Shown piece after piece: positions 1 through 6,918 of a DNA stretch of 14,138 nt (position 1 is the first letter of the stretch; each line of letters opens with the position of its first letter). A program made the translations under genes and the position numbers. The DNA lies in assembly GCA_002340095.1 (NCBI GenBank), contig DDKS01000053.1, positions 1 to 14,138 on the forward strand. The letters are read 5' to 3'. The notes beneath the pieces were generated by a model. It did not search any database. It was given only the letters and a program-made list of their open reading frames with translations, and was not told the origin of the DNA. The stretch is from Betaproteobacteria bacterium UBA2592. GTDB taxonomy: Bacteria > Pseudomonadota > Gammaproteobacteria > Burkholderiales > Rhodocyclaceae.

Positions 1-39
1 GACCCCGTCCCCTACTCGATGCAGCCAGGTTCGGGGGGC

Positions 40-1248
40 TCAGCCCTTGACCACGGCGCCGATGGCCTGGGCCACGGCGGGGAGATTCCTGGTGTTCAGG
101 GCGGCCAGGCAGATGCGGCCGGTGGATACCGCATAGATGCCGAATTCGGTCTTCAGGCGTTCCACCTGGGTGGCGGTCAGACCAGTGTAGGAGAACATGC
201 CGCGCTGTTTCACCACGAAGGAGAAGTCCTGGCTTACCCCCTGGGCCTTGAGAGCTTCCACCAGGCCGGTGCGCATGGCGCGGATGCGGTCGCGCATACC
301 GGCCAGCTCGTCTTCCCACATCTGGCGCAGCTCGGCGCTGCCCAGCACCGCGGCCACCACGGCGGCGCCGTGGATCGGGGGATTGGAGTAGTTGGTGCGG
401 ATGACGCGCTTCACTTGGGACAGGACGCGACCGGCCTCTTCCTTGCTGGCGGTGATGATGGACAGGGCGCCGACGCGCTCGCCGTACAGGGAGAAACTCT
501 TGGAAAAGGAGCTGGATACGAAGAACTGCAGGCCGGAGGCGGTGAAGGCACGGATGGCCACGGCATCCTGGTCGATGCCGTCGGCGAAGCCCTGGTAGGC
601 CATGTCCAGGAAGGGCACTAGCCCCTTTTCCTTGCAGACGGCGACCACTTCCTGCCACTGGGCGTCGGTCAGGTCGGCGCCGGTGGGGTTGTGGCAGCAG
701 GCGTGCAGGATGATGATGGAGCCGGCGGGCAGGCTGGCCAGCTTGGCCTTCATGCCATCGAAGTTCACGCCCCGGGTGGCGGGATCGTAGTAGGGGTAGG
801 TGTCTACGGGGAAGCCGGCGGCCTCGAACAGGGCCCGGTGGTTTTCCCAGGAGGGGTCGCTGATGTAGACGGTGGCCTGGGGCAGCAGGCGTTTCAGGTA
901 GTCGGCACCCACCTTGAGGGCGCCCGTGCCGCCCAGAGCCTGGACGGTGACTACGGAGCCATTGCTGGCCAGGTCGGAGCCGGCGCCGAAGAGCAGGTTC
1001 TGCACGGCCTGGTTATAGGCGGCGTTGCCTTCGATGGGTTGATAGCCCCGGGGCGGCTGGGCCTTCAGGCGGGCTTCCTCGGCGGCCTTGACGGCGGCCA
1101 GGAGCGGCAGTTTGCCGTTGTCGTCGTAATAGACGCCCACGCCCAGATTGACCTTGGTGGCGCGGGTATCGGCGTTGAAGGCCTCGGTCAGGCCGAGAAT
1201 CGGGTCACGGGGCGCCATTTCAACGGCGGCAAAAAGCGAAGCGGTCAT
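40..1248 (-). CDS. Class I aspartate/aromatic amino acid aminotransferase (TyrB/AspC family)
   Basis: Cytoplasmic PLP enzyme predicted to transfer the amino group between aspartate or aromatic amino acids and 2-oxoglutarate. The 402-residue product is the usual length for subgroup I aminotransferases. Visible residues are the GGTGA cofactor loop (about 106-110), W134 in DPSWENH, N187 in HNPTG, D215 which holds the pyridine nitrogen, the Schiff-base lysine K250 in SSSFSKSFSLYGERVG, R258 for the phosphate, and R378 for the substrate carboxylate. The LYGERVG string resembles E. coli TyrB more than AspC, but specificity cannot be settled from sequence, so no symbol is given. The start at 1248 was chosen because GGAGAG lies just upstream and family similarity begins there. 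The reading frame stays open 63 codons further, into the uvrB promoter and 5' end, which is unlikely to be translated. It is divergent from uvrB. Confidence 0.95.
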   Translation of the reverse strand: MTASLFAAVEMAPRDPILGLTEAFNADTRATKVNLGVGVYYDDNGKLPLLAAVKAAEEARLKAQPPRGYQPIEGNAAYNQAVQNLLFGAGSDLASNGSVVTVQALGGTGALKVGADYLKRLLPQATVYISDPSWENHRALFEAAGFPVDTYPYYDPATRGVNFDGMKAKLASLPAGSIIILHACCHNPTGADLTDAQWQEVVAVCKEKGLVPFLDMAYQGFADGIDQDAVAIRAFTASGLQFFVSSSFSKSFSLYGERVGALSIITASKEEAGRVLSQVKRVIRTNYSNPPIHGAAVVAAVLGSAELRQMWEDELAGMRDRIRAMRTGLVEALKAQGVSQDFSFVVKQRGMFSYTGLTATQVERLKTEFGIYAVSTGRICLAALNTRNLPAVAQAIGAVVKG

Positions 1249-1275
1249 GGTCTCTCCAGGTGGACATTGGTTTGC

Positions 1276-1305
1276 TTGGGCCGGCCGGAAGAATTGGGGA
1301 ATAAT
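1276..1305 (+). promoter_or_regulatory. Candidate sigma70-type promoter for uvrB
   Basis: A possible -35 TTGGGC (1276-1281) and -10 AATAAT (1300-1305) are separated by 18 bases, and would give a leader of about 45 bases before uvrB. The -10 matches consensus at 5 of 6 positions and the -35 at 3 of 6, so the call is weak. No CTGT-N8-ACAG LexA operator is present in the 108-base divergent gap. Confidence 0.25.
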
Positions 1306-1356
1306 CCCGGCTTGCCCCAGTTCCGGGGTGCAACGAAAACAACCGGAAATTCTATC

Positions 1357-3432
1357 ATGGCAGATCATCCCGACAGCACTTCCCGCATGCCGGAAAGCAC
1401 GGTCGTTTCCTTTCCGGGCAGTCCCTTCCGCCTGCACCAGCCCTTTCCCCCCGCCGGGGACCAGCCCGAGGCCATCCGCCAGCTGGTGGAGGGCCTGGCC
1501 GACGGACTTTCCTTCCAGACCCTGCTCGGGGTGACTGGCTCAGGCAAGACTTTCACCATGGCCAACGTGATCGCCCGCACTGGCCGCCCGGCCCTGATCC
1601 TCGCCCATAACAAGACTCTTGCGGCCCAGTTGTATTCAGAGATGAAGGAGTTCTTCCCGGAAAATGCGGTGGAGTACTTCGTCTCCTACTACGACTACTA
1701 CCAGCCGGAGGCCTACGTGCCCTCCCGCGACCTGTTCATCGAGAAGGACTCGGCCATCAACGAGCACATCGAGCAGATGCGCCTTTCGGCCACCAAGAGC
1801 ATCCTGGAGCGCGACGACGTGGTGATCGTCGCCTCGGTTTCCTGCATCTACGGCATCGGCGACAAGGAGGACTACCACGACATGATCCTCACCATGCGGG
1901 TGGGGGACAAGCTGGACCAGCGCGCCATTGTCAAGCGGCTCACCGAGATGCAGTACCAGCGCAACGACCTGGATTTCCACCGGGGCACCTTCCGGGTGCG
2001 GGGCGACGTGATCGACATCTTTCCCGCCGAACACGCCGAACACGCGGTGCGGGTCGAGTTGTTCGACGACGAGGTGGAATCCCTGCGCTTCTTCGATCCC
2101 CTCACCGGGGAACTGCTGCACAAGGCCCTGCGCTTTACGGTCTTCCCGGCCTCCCACTACGTGACACCCCGGGAGACCGTGTTGCGGGCCGTGGAGGCCA
2201 TCAAGGATGAACTGCGGCAGCAGATCGAATACTTCCAGCGCGAGGGCAAACTGGTGGAGGCCCAGCGCATCGAGCAGCGCACCCGGTTCGATCTGGAAAT
2301 GCTGTGCGAAATCGGCTTTTGCAAGGGGATCGAGAACTACTCCCGGCACTTGTCCGGGCGTCGGCCAGGGGAGCCGCCGCCCACCCTGCTGGACTACCTG
2401 CCGCACAAGGCCATCCTGTTCATCGATGAGTCCCATGTCACCATCGGGCAGGTGGGCGGCATGTTCAAGGGAGACCGGGCGCGCAAGGAAAATCTGGTCA
2501 ATTATGGCTTTCGCCTGCCTTCGGCCCTGGACAACCGGCCCCTCAAATTCGAGGAATTCGAGGCCATGCTGCCTCAGACCATTTTCGTTTCAGCCACCCC
2601 TTCTGCCTACGAAACGGCCCATGCCGGCCAAGTGGTGGAGCAGGTGGTGCGCCCCACCGGGCTGGTGGACCCGGTGGTCGAGGTACGCCCCGCCGCCACC
2701 CAGGTGGATGACCTGCTGCCAGAGATCAAGGCCCGGGTGGCCGCCCAGGAGCGGGTACTGGTGACGACGCTGACCAAGCGCATGGCCGAGGACCTGACCG
2801 ACTTCCTGCGTGAGAACGGCATCAAGGTGCGTTACCTGCATTCGGACATCGACACGGTGGAGCGGGTGGAGATCATTCGCGACCTGCGCCTGGGGGAATT
2901 CGACGTGCTGGTGGGCATCAACCTGCTGCGCGAGGGGCTCGACATCCCTGAGGTATCCCTGGTGGCCATCCTGGATGCGGACAAGGAAGGCTTCCTCCGC
3001 TCCGAGCGTTCCCTGATTCAGACCATCGGCCGGGCAGCCCGCAACCTGAACGGCAAGGCCATCCTCTATGCGGACAGAATCACCGATTCCATGGGCCGGG
3101 CCATGGCCGAGACAGAACGCCGCCGGGAAAAGCAGATCGCCTTCAATCAGAAGCATGGCATCGAGCCCAGGGGAGTCGTCAAACGCATCAAGGACATCAT
3201 CGACGGCATCTACGACGCCGAGTCGGCCCAGAGGGAACTCAAGGCCGCCCAGCAGCAGGCGGGTTACGAAGCCATGAGCGAGAAGGCCCTGGCCAAGGAA
3301 ATCAAGCGCCTGGAGAAACTCATGGCCGAGCAGGCGAAAAACCTGGAATTCGAGAAGGCGGCTGCCACCCGGGATGAATTGTTCCGGCTCAAGGAGTGGG
3401 TGTTCGGTGCTGCAGTGCACGATGCGAATTGA
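1357..3432 (+). CDS. uvrB: UvrABC system protein B (excinuclease helicase-like subunit)
   Basis: Damage-verification subunit of nucleotide excision repair: loaded on DNA by UvrA, it opens the helix around the lesion and recruits UvrC for incision. The 691-residue product compares with 673 in E. coli. Domains in order are Walker A GVTGSGKT (58-65), the tyrosine-rich beta-hairpin region around YYDYYQPEAY (111-120) that probes the damaged strand, the UvrA-interaction domain (about 170-270), the Walker B-like DESH box (357-360), helicase motif VI QTIGRAARN (555-563), and a C-terminal UVR coiled hairpin (about 642-680) that contacts UvrC. The start at 1357 has GGAAA (1345-1349) seven bases upstream; a second ATG at 1387 has no ribosome site. 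The frame is open upstream to 691, but that part is antisense to the aminotransferase. The N-terminus carries about 20 residues more than E. coli before the conserved core. Confidence 0.98.
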   Translation: MADHPDSTSRMPESTVVSFPGSPFRLHQPFPPAGDQPEAIRQLVEGLADGLSFQTLLGVTGSGKTFTMANVIARTGRPALILAHNKTLAAQLYSEMKEFFPENAVEYFVSYYDYYQPEAYVPSRDLFIEKDSAINEHIEQMRLSATKSILERDDVVIVASVSCIYGIGDKEDYHDMILTMRVGDKLDQRAIVKRLTEMQYQRNDLDFHRGTFRVRGDVIDIFPAEHAEHAVRVELFDDEVESLRFFDPLTGELLHKALRFTVFPASHYVTPRETVLRAVEAIKDELRQQIEYFQREGKLVEAQRIEQRTRFDLEMLCEIGFCKGIENYSRHLSGRRPGEPPPTLLDYLPHKAILFIDESHVTIGQVGGMFKGDRARKENLVNYGFRLPSALDNRPLKFEEFEAMLPQTIFVSATPSAYETAHAGQVVEQVVRPTGLVDPVVEVRPAATQVDDLLPEIKARVAAQERVLVTTLTKRMAEDLTDFLRENGIKVRYLHSDIDTVERVEIIRDLRLGEFDVLVGINLLREGLDIPEVSLVAILDADKEGFLRSERSLIQTIGRAARNLNGKAILYADRITDSMGRAMAETERRREKQIAFNQKHGIEPRGVVKRIKDIIDGIYDAESAQRELKAAQQQAGYEAMSEKALAKEIKRLEKLMAEQAKNLEFEKAAATRDELFRLKEWVFGAAVHDAN

Positions 3433-3466
3433 AGCAGTTTATCCCTTTGGCATCGCAGGGGGATTG

Positions 3467-3495
3467 TTGCCATCCCGCTGACTAAGGCGCAGAAT
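3467..3495 (+). promoter_or_regulatory. Candidate sigma70 promoter for the tyrosine phosphatase gene
   Basis: TTGCCA (3467-3472, 5 of 6 to consensus) and CAGAAT (3490-3495, 4 of 6) are separated by an optimal 17 bases in the gap after uvrB. Both possible phosphatase starts (3547 and 3607) lie downstream. The match is by eye and a chance occurrence is possible. Confidence 0.35.
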
Positions 3496-3532
3496 GAAAC
3501 CATAACAAGCATAAAGTCTTCGATCCCACAAC

Positions 3533-3538
3533 AAAGGA
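3533..3538 (+). promoter_or_regulatory. Alternative ribosome binding site for an upstream phosphatase start
   Basis: AAAGGA sits eight bases before an in-frame ATG at 3547, which would add 20 residues (MDTAWARRNLFPNVVREDAP) to the phosphatase. Those residues have no counterpart in the usual family N-terminus, so the site competes with GGGAGG at 3593-3598 and leaves the start ambiguous. Confidence 0.35.
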
Positions 3539-3606
3539 ATACCGTCATGGATACAGCGTGGGCGCGTAGGAATCTGTTCCCCAACGTGGTGCGGGAGGAT
3601 GCTCCG

Positions 3607-4098
3607 ATGAGTCGGTTGCTGTTCGTGTGCATGGGCAACATCTGTCGTTCTCCCACCGCCGAGGGAGTGTTTCGCAAACTGCTGCGGGAGCGCAGGCTGG
3701 AAGACCGTTTCGAGGTCGATTCCGCCGGTACCCACGGTTATCACGTGGGCGAACCGCCCGATCCCCGCACTCAGCGGGCAGCAGCAGCCAGGGGGTATGA
3801 CCTTTCCCAGATGCGGGCGCGCAAGGTGGCTCCCCAGGATCTCGACTACTTCGACCTGGTCCTGGCGATGGACAAGACCAACCTGGACAACCTGCGCCGC
3901 ATGTGCTCTCCGGACCGCCACGCCAAGCTCCATCTGTTCATGGAGTTCGCCCGCAACTACGAGGATGACGAGGTGCCCGATCCCTACTATGGCCTGGGTT
4001 ACGGCTTCGACGTGGTGATCGACATGGTGGAGGATGCCTCCGCAGGCCTGCTGGAGGCCCTGCTCGCGCCCCGGCAACTGCGGGTGAGCCAGGGGTGA
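3607..4098 (+). CDS. Low-molecular-weight protein tyrosine phosphatase
   Basis: Cytoplasmic phosphatase of the LMW-PTP fold that removes phosphate from tyrosine residues through a cysteinyl-phosphate intermediate. The P-loop CMGNICRS near the N-terminus gives C8 as nucleophile and R14 as phosphate-binding arginine (CX5R), followed by serine S15. The general acid is D125 in the DPYYG motif. At 163 residues it fits the family. The start at 3607 was chosen because GGGAGG (3593-3598) lies eight bases upstream and the protein then begins, as usual, a few residues before the P-loop. No tyrosine kinase, Wzc-like protein or capsule gene is nearby, so this is probably not the exopolysaccharide (Wzb-type) branch; the substrate is unknown. 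The stop is one base from the mtfA stop on the other strand. Confidence 0.93.
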   Translation: MSRLLFVCMGNICRSPTAEGVFRKLLRERRLEDRFEVDSAGTHGYHVGEPPDPRTQRAAAARGYDLSQMRARKVAPQDLDYFDLVLAMDKTNLDNLRRMCSPDRHAKLHLFMEFARNYEDDEVPDPYYGLGYGFDVVIDMVEDASAGLLEALLAPRQLRVSQG

Positions 4099-4099
4099 A

Positions 4100-4858
4100 C
4101 TAGGGGCGTGGCAGGGGATTCTGCCGGTAGTAGCGGCAAAGCAGGGTGTGCCAGGCGGGGTAGAGGGCCTGCAGGCCCCGGGAGTTGGCAAAGAAGGTTT
4201 CGCTCGAGACCGCGAAGAATTCCGAAGGGTGTTCGGCCCCGTAGGGATCGAGGACAAGTTCCTCCCCCAGGTCCACCCGGGTGCAGAAATCCTCGTAGCA
4301 GGCAAGCATCGTCGTCGTCCATTCGGTTTCCTGCAGGCCTGAATGCAGGGCGGGAACGCCATCCACTTCCCCGTTGAGCATGTCCAGCTTGTGGGCAAAC
4401 TCGTGGATGATGACGTTGTAGCTTTCATCTTCCATCTGGCTGTCCTGCCAGGAAAGGATCACCGGGCCGCCTTCCCAGGCTTCTCCCGAGACCGTGTCGT
4501 CGTATTCGTGCACCACCCCGATTTCGTCCACGATCTGGCGGGGAATGACGAATTCCTCGGGATAGACGATCACCCCGACCCAGTCCCGGTAGGCAGAAAG
4601 GCCCAATTCGAGGATGGGCAGGCAGGCCTGGGCGGCGATGTGCACCAGCATGGCATCGGTCAGCTCCAGTCCGCTGGCGCCGGTGAACTGCTTGGTGCGC
4701 AGGAATTGCTGGCTCAGCTCCCGGAGCCGCTCCCGGTCCGGATCCCGCAGGTGCTGAAAGACCGGCGACCGGGCCAGGGTCTGCTGCCAGAGCTCGGCGG
4801 GAATCGCAGGACGGCGCGGGCGCAGGCCTTGCAGCAGGGAGCTGAGGAAGACTTTCAT
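4100..4858 (-). CDS. mtfA: MtfA-like zinc metallopeptidase (M90 family)
   Basis: Predicted cytosolic zinc peptidase of the MtfA (Mlc titration factor A) family. The 252-residue product has HEFAH at 152-156 (HEXXH, with E153 catalytic and H152/H156 as zinc ligands) and a downstream SEFFAVSSETFF segment whose E213 is the likely third ligand, at a spacing close to E. coli MtfA (265 residues). In E. coli, MtfA has peptidase activity and binds the glucose repressor Mlc; no Mlc or PTS gene is in this window, so that role is not implied here. The start at 4858 overlaps the transporter stop by ATGA. No Shine-Dalgarno precedes it, so translation is probably coupled. It is the last gene of the leftward operon. 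Confidence 0.92.
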   Translation of the reverse strand: MKVFLSSLLQGLRPRRPAIPAELWQQTLARSPVFQHLRDPDRERLRELSQQFLRTKQFTGASGLELTDAMLVHIAAQACLPILELGLSAYRDWVGVIVYPEEFVIPRQIVDEIGVVHEYDDTVSGEAWEGGPVILSWQDSQMEDESYNVIIHEFAHKLDMLNGEVDGVPALHSGLQETEWTTTMLACYEDFCTRVDLGEELVLDPYGAEHPSEFFAVSSETFFANSRGLQALYPAWHTLLCRYYRQNPLPRP

Positions 4859-5763
4859 GGCCGGGTGGGTTTGCGGGTTGCCAGGGCTATGCCGGTGAAG
4901 ATCAGGCTGATGCCGAGCAGGTGATAGAGACTCGGGCGTTCGTCCAGGAACAGGGCGGCCAGCAGGGTGCCGAACACCGGCATCAGATGGATGAACAGGC
5001 TGGCGCGGCTGGCACCCACCTCTGCTACGCCCCGGTTGTAAAAGATGTATCCGATGAAGCTGGGAAAGATCCCTACGTAGGCCAGGCCCAGCAGGCTGCC
5101 TGCGTGCAAATGCAGGGAGCGGCCAGCGAGAATTTCCCAGAGGTAGAAGGGGGCGAGCATCAGTAGCCCGAAGGCGATCAGCACCGCGAGCAGGAACATG
5201 GGCGGCATGTCGGGGGGGCGGAACTGCAGGCCCAGGGTGTAGCAGGCCCACACCAGCACGGCGGCAAGCATCCACAGGTCGCCGCTGTTGGGGACCAGGG
5301 CCGTCAGGCTGGCCAGTTCGCCCCGGGCGATGATGGTCAGGGCGCCCAGCAGGGAAATGGCGACACCCAGGACTTCCAGGGAGCTCAGGGCTTTCTTGAA
5401 GAAGACCCAGGCCAGGGTGATGGTGGCGATGGGGATGAAGGCGTTGAGCAGCACCGCGTTGGTGGCGCTGGTGGTCTGCAGGGCCAGGTAGGCCAGGGTG
5501 TTGTAACCGGCAATGCCCAGGGCGGCCAGCAGGAGCAGGGCGGGCAGGTGGCGCCGGATCCCGGGGGCGTGCGTTTGCCAGTGGGGCAGGGCCAGGGGCA
5601 GCACCAGGGTGAAGGCGATCAGCCAGCGCCAGAAGGCCAGGGCGATGGGGGGCACGTCAGCGCGGATACCCCGGCCCAGCACCATGTTGCCGGACCAGAA
5701 CAGGGCCGTGAGGGTGAGCAGCAGGTAGGGATTGCCGCACCAGCGGGGCAGTTCAGGCTTCAC
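4855..5763 (-). CDS. EamA/DMT-family transporter
   Basis: Inner-membrane permease of the drug/metabolite transporter superfamily. The 302-residue protein shows the ten-helix pattern with two repeated EamA halves (about 13-145 and 162-296). Hydrophobic segments lie near 11-30, 38-58, 73-93, 98-118, 126-145, 161-178, 190-208, 221-241, 250-273 and 279-296, ending in a short basic tail (RKPTRP). The substrate cannot be read from sequence; relatives export amino acids, metabolites or drugs. Translation appears to begin at GTG (5763-5761) inside the last codons of dnaQ, an 11-base overlap with no clear ribosome site, pointing to coupled translation. The next internal ATG would cut into the first helix. 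Confidence 0.88.
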   Translation of the reverse strand: MKPELPRWCGNPYLLLTLTALFWSGNMVLGRGIRADVPPIALAFWRWLIAFTLVLPLALPHWQTHAPGIRRHLPALLLLAALGIAGYNTLAYLALQTTSATNAVLLNAFIPIATITLAWVFFKKALSSLEVLGVAISLLGALTIIARGELASLTALVPNSGDLWMLAAVLVWACYTLGLQFRPPDMPPMFLLAVLIAFGLLMLAPFYLWEILAGRSLHLHAGSLLGLAYVGIFPSFIGYIFYNRGVAEVGASRASLFIHLMPVFGTLLAALFLDERPSLYHLLGISLIFTGIALATRKPTRP

Positions 5764-6484
5764 GGGCGGCAGGTTCAGGTGCCTGGAGCCAGACGCAGGC
5801 GCCCTTGCTTTCCTTCTGGATGCCTTCGAGTATCCGCTGATGGGCCTCCAGTTCTTCCGGGCCGGCCCGGTGGACCCGCAGGGGGCCTCGACGCTGCGGG
5901 GCAGGGCTGCCCGGCTCGGGCTGCACCGGGGCGTTGCGCACCTCCGGTTGATCCATGATCAGGCTTTCCTGCCCCCGGGTCATGGCCAGGTACACTTCGG
6001 CCAGCAGTTCCGAATCGAGCAGGGCGCCATGCAGGGTGCGGTGGGCGTTGTTGATCTGGTAGCGTTCGCACAGGGCGTCCAGATTGTTGCGCTTGCCCGG
6101 ATGCAGTTCCCGAGCCATGAGCAGGGTGTCCAGGACACCGCAACATATCTCCCGGGTCAGGGGAAGGTCGAGCCGGGCGAATTCCGCATCGAGAAAGCCG
6201 ATATCGAAGGCGGCGTTGTGGATCACCAGCTCCGCACCCTGGATGAATTCTTGCAGCTCCCGGGCGATGTCCGCGAACCTGGGCTTGTCTTCGAGGAACT
6301 CGTTGCTGATGCCGTGCACCGCCTGGGCGCCTGCATCGATTTCCCGCTCCGGGTTGATGTAGCGGTGCAGGTGGCGACCGGTGAGGCGCCGGTTTTCCAT
6401 CTCGATGCAGGCTACCTCGATGATGCGGTGGCCCTGGCGGGGGTCGAGGCCGGTGGTTTCCGTGTCCAGGAAGATCTGTCTCAT
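5753..6484 (-). CDS. dnaQ: DNA polymerase III epsilon subunit, 3'-5' proofreading exonuclease
   Basis: Proofreading subunit of the replicative polymerase core. The 243 residues equal the E. coli length. DEDDh exonuclease residues are D7 and E9 in DTETTGLD (Exo I), D94 in NAAFDIGFLD (Exo II), and H152 with D157 in HGALLDSE (Exo III). QESLIM at 172-177 matches the position and pattern of the E. coli epsilon clamp-binding motif QTSMAF. A Pro/Arg-rich linker (about 182-206) leads to a C-terminal segment with EELEAHQRILEGIQKE and ACVWLQ that resembles the part of E. coli epsilon that binds the alpha subunit. The start at 6484 has GAGGAG (6498-6493) eight bases upstream, and its ATGA overlaps the rnhA stop. 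In E. coli dnaQ and rnhA diverge; here they run together. Confidence 0.97.
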   Translation of the reverse strand: MRQIFLDTETTGLDPRQGHRIIEVACIEMENRRLTGRHLHRYINPEREIDAGAQAVHGISNEFLEDKPRFADIARELQEFIQGAELVIHNAAFDIGFLDAEFARLDLPLTREICCGVLDTLLMARELHPGKRNNLDALCERYQINNAHRTLHGALLDSELLAEVYLAMTRGQESLIMDQPEVRNAPVQPEPGSPAPQRRGPLRVHRAGPEELEAHQRILEGIQKESKGACVWLQAPEPAAREA

Positions 6485-6918
6485 CGTTGCAACTCCTCGA
6501 TGCCCCGGTTGGCCAGGGCGTCGGCCCGTTCGTTTTCCGGATGGCCCGCATGGCCCTTGACCCAGATCCACTGCAGCCGGTGCCGGCTGGCCAGCCTGTC
6601 CAGCTGCTGCCACAGATCGGCATTCTTCACCGGTGCCTTGCTGGCGGTTTTCCAGCCGTTCTTCTTCCAGCCGTGAATCCACTCGCTGATGCCTTGTTGC
6701 ACGTATCTCGAATCCGTGTGGACCCGGGCGGATACCGGGCGCTTCAGGGCTTCGAGGGCGCGAATCACGGCGGTCAGTTCCATGCGGTTGTTGGTAGTGT
6801 CCGGCTCGCCGCCCCACATTTCCTTCTCGTGGGCGCCGGCACGCAGCAGGGCACCCCAGCCACCGGGGCCGGGATTGCCCTTGCAGGCACCGTCCGTATA
6901 AATATCCACTTCAGACAT
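6481..6918 (-). CDS. rnhA: Ribonuclease HI
   Basis: Cytoplasmic endonuclease that cleaves the RNA strand of RNA-DNA hybrids (R-loops, primers). The 145-residue protein (155 in E. coli) keeps the DEDD catalytic set: D9 in IYTDGACKGNPGPGG, E47 in NNRMELTA, D69 in HTDSRYV and D133 in NERADALA, plus the flexible-loop histidine H123 in VKGHAGH. The basic handle WKKNGWKTASKAPVKN is present. The start at 6918 was chosen because AAGGAAG lies 6 bases upstream and the protein then begins at the family position; an upstream ATG at 6939 would add seven residues inside the methyltransferase gene. It overlaps the methyltransferase 3' end by eight bases and dnaQ by four. Confidence 0.97.
   Translation of the reverse strand: MSEVDIYTDGACKGNPGPGGWGALLRAGAHEKEMWGGEPDTTNNRMELTAVIRALEALKRPVSARVHTDSRYVQQGISEWIHGWKKNGWKTASKAPVKNADLWQQLDRLASRHRLQWIWVKGHAGHPENERADALANRGIEELQR

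Noticed and set aside
1306..1327. CCCGG/CCGGG inverted repeat in the uvrB leader as an operator or riboswitch
   Set aside because: Only five pairs around a 12-base loop in GC-rich DNA; no known riboswitch features.
691..1356. Open reading frame upstream of and in frame with uvrB, apparently extending the protein by 222 residues
   Set aside because: It is exactly antisense to the well-supported aminotransferase gene and has the low-complexity Gly/Ala/Val composition of a GC-rich shadow. UvrB has a normal length from 1357.
1636..3420. Long minus-strand open frames (266 and 276 codons) opposite uvrB
   Set aside because: They are rich in His, Val, Leu and Gly, match no family I recognise, and mirror the codon bias of uvrB; treated as shadows.
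3455..3478. Possible terminator hairpin after uvrB (GGGAT/ATCCC stem with a seven-base loop)
   Set aside because: The stem is five pairs with an asymmetric bulge if extended, and no T-run follows; it also overlaps the candidate phosphatase promoter.
5753..6817. Longer 354-residue version of DnaQ starting upstream
   Set aside because: The extra residues are antisense-free but lie within rnhA in another frame. The 6484 start has a strong ribosome site and gives the exact E. coli length.
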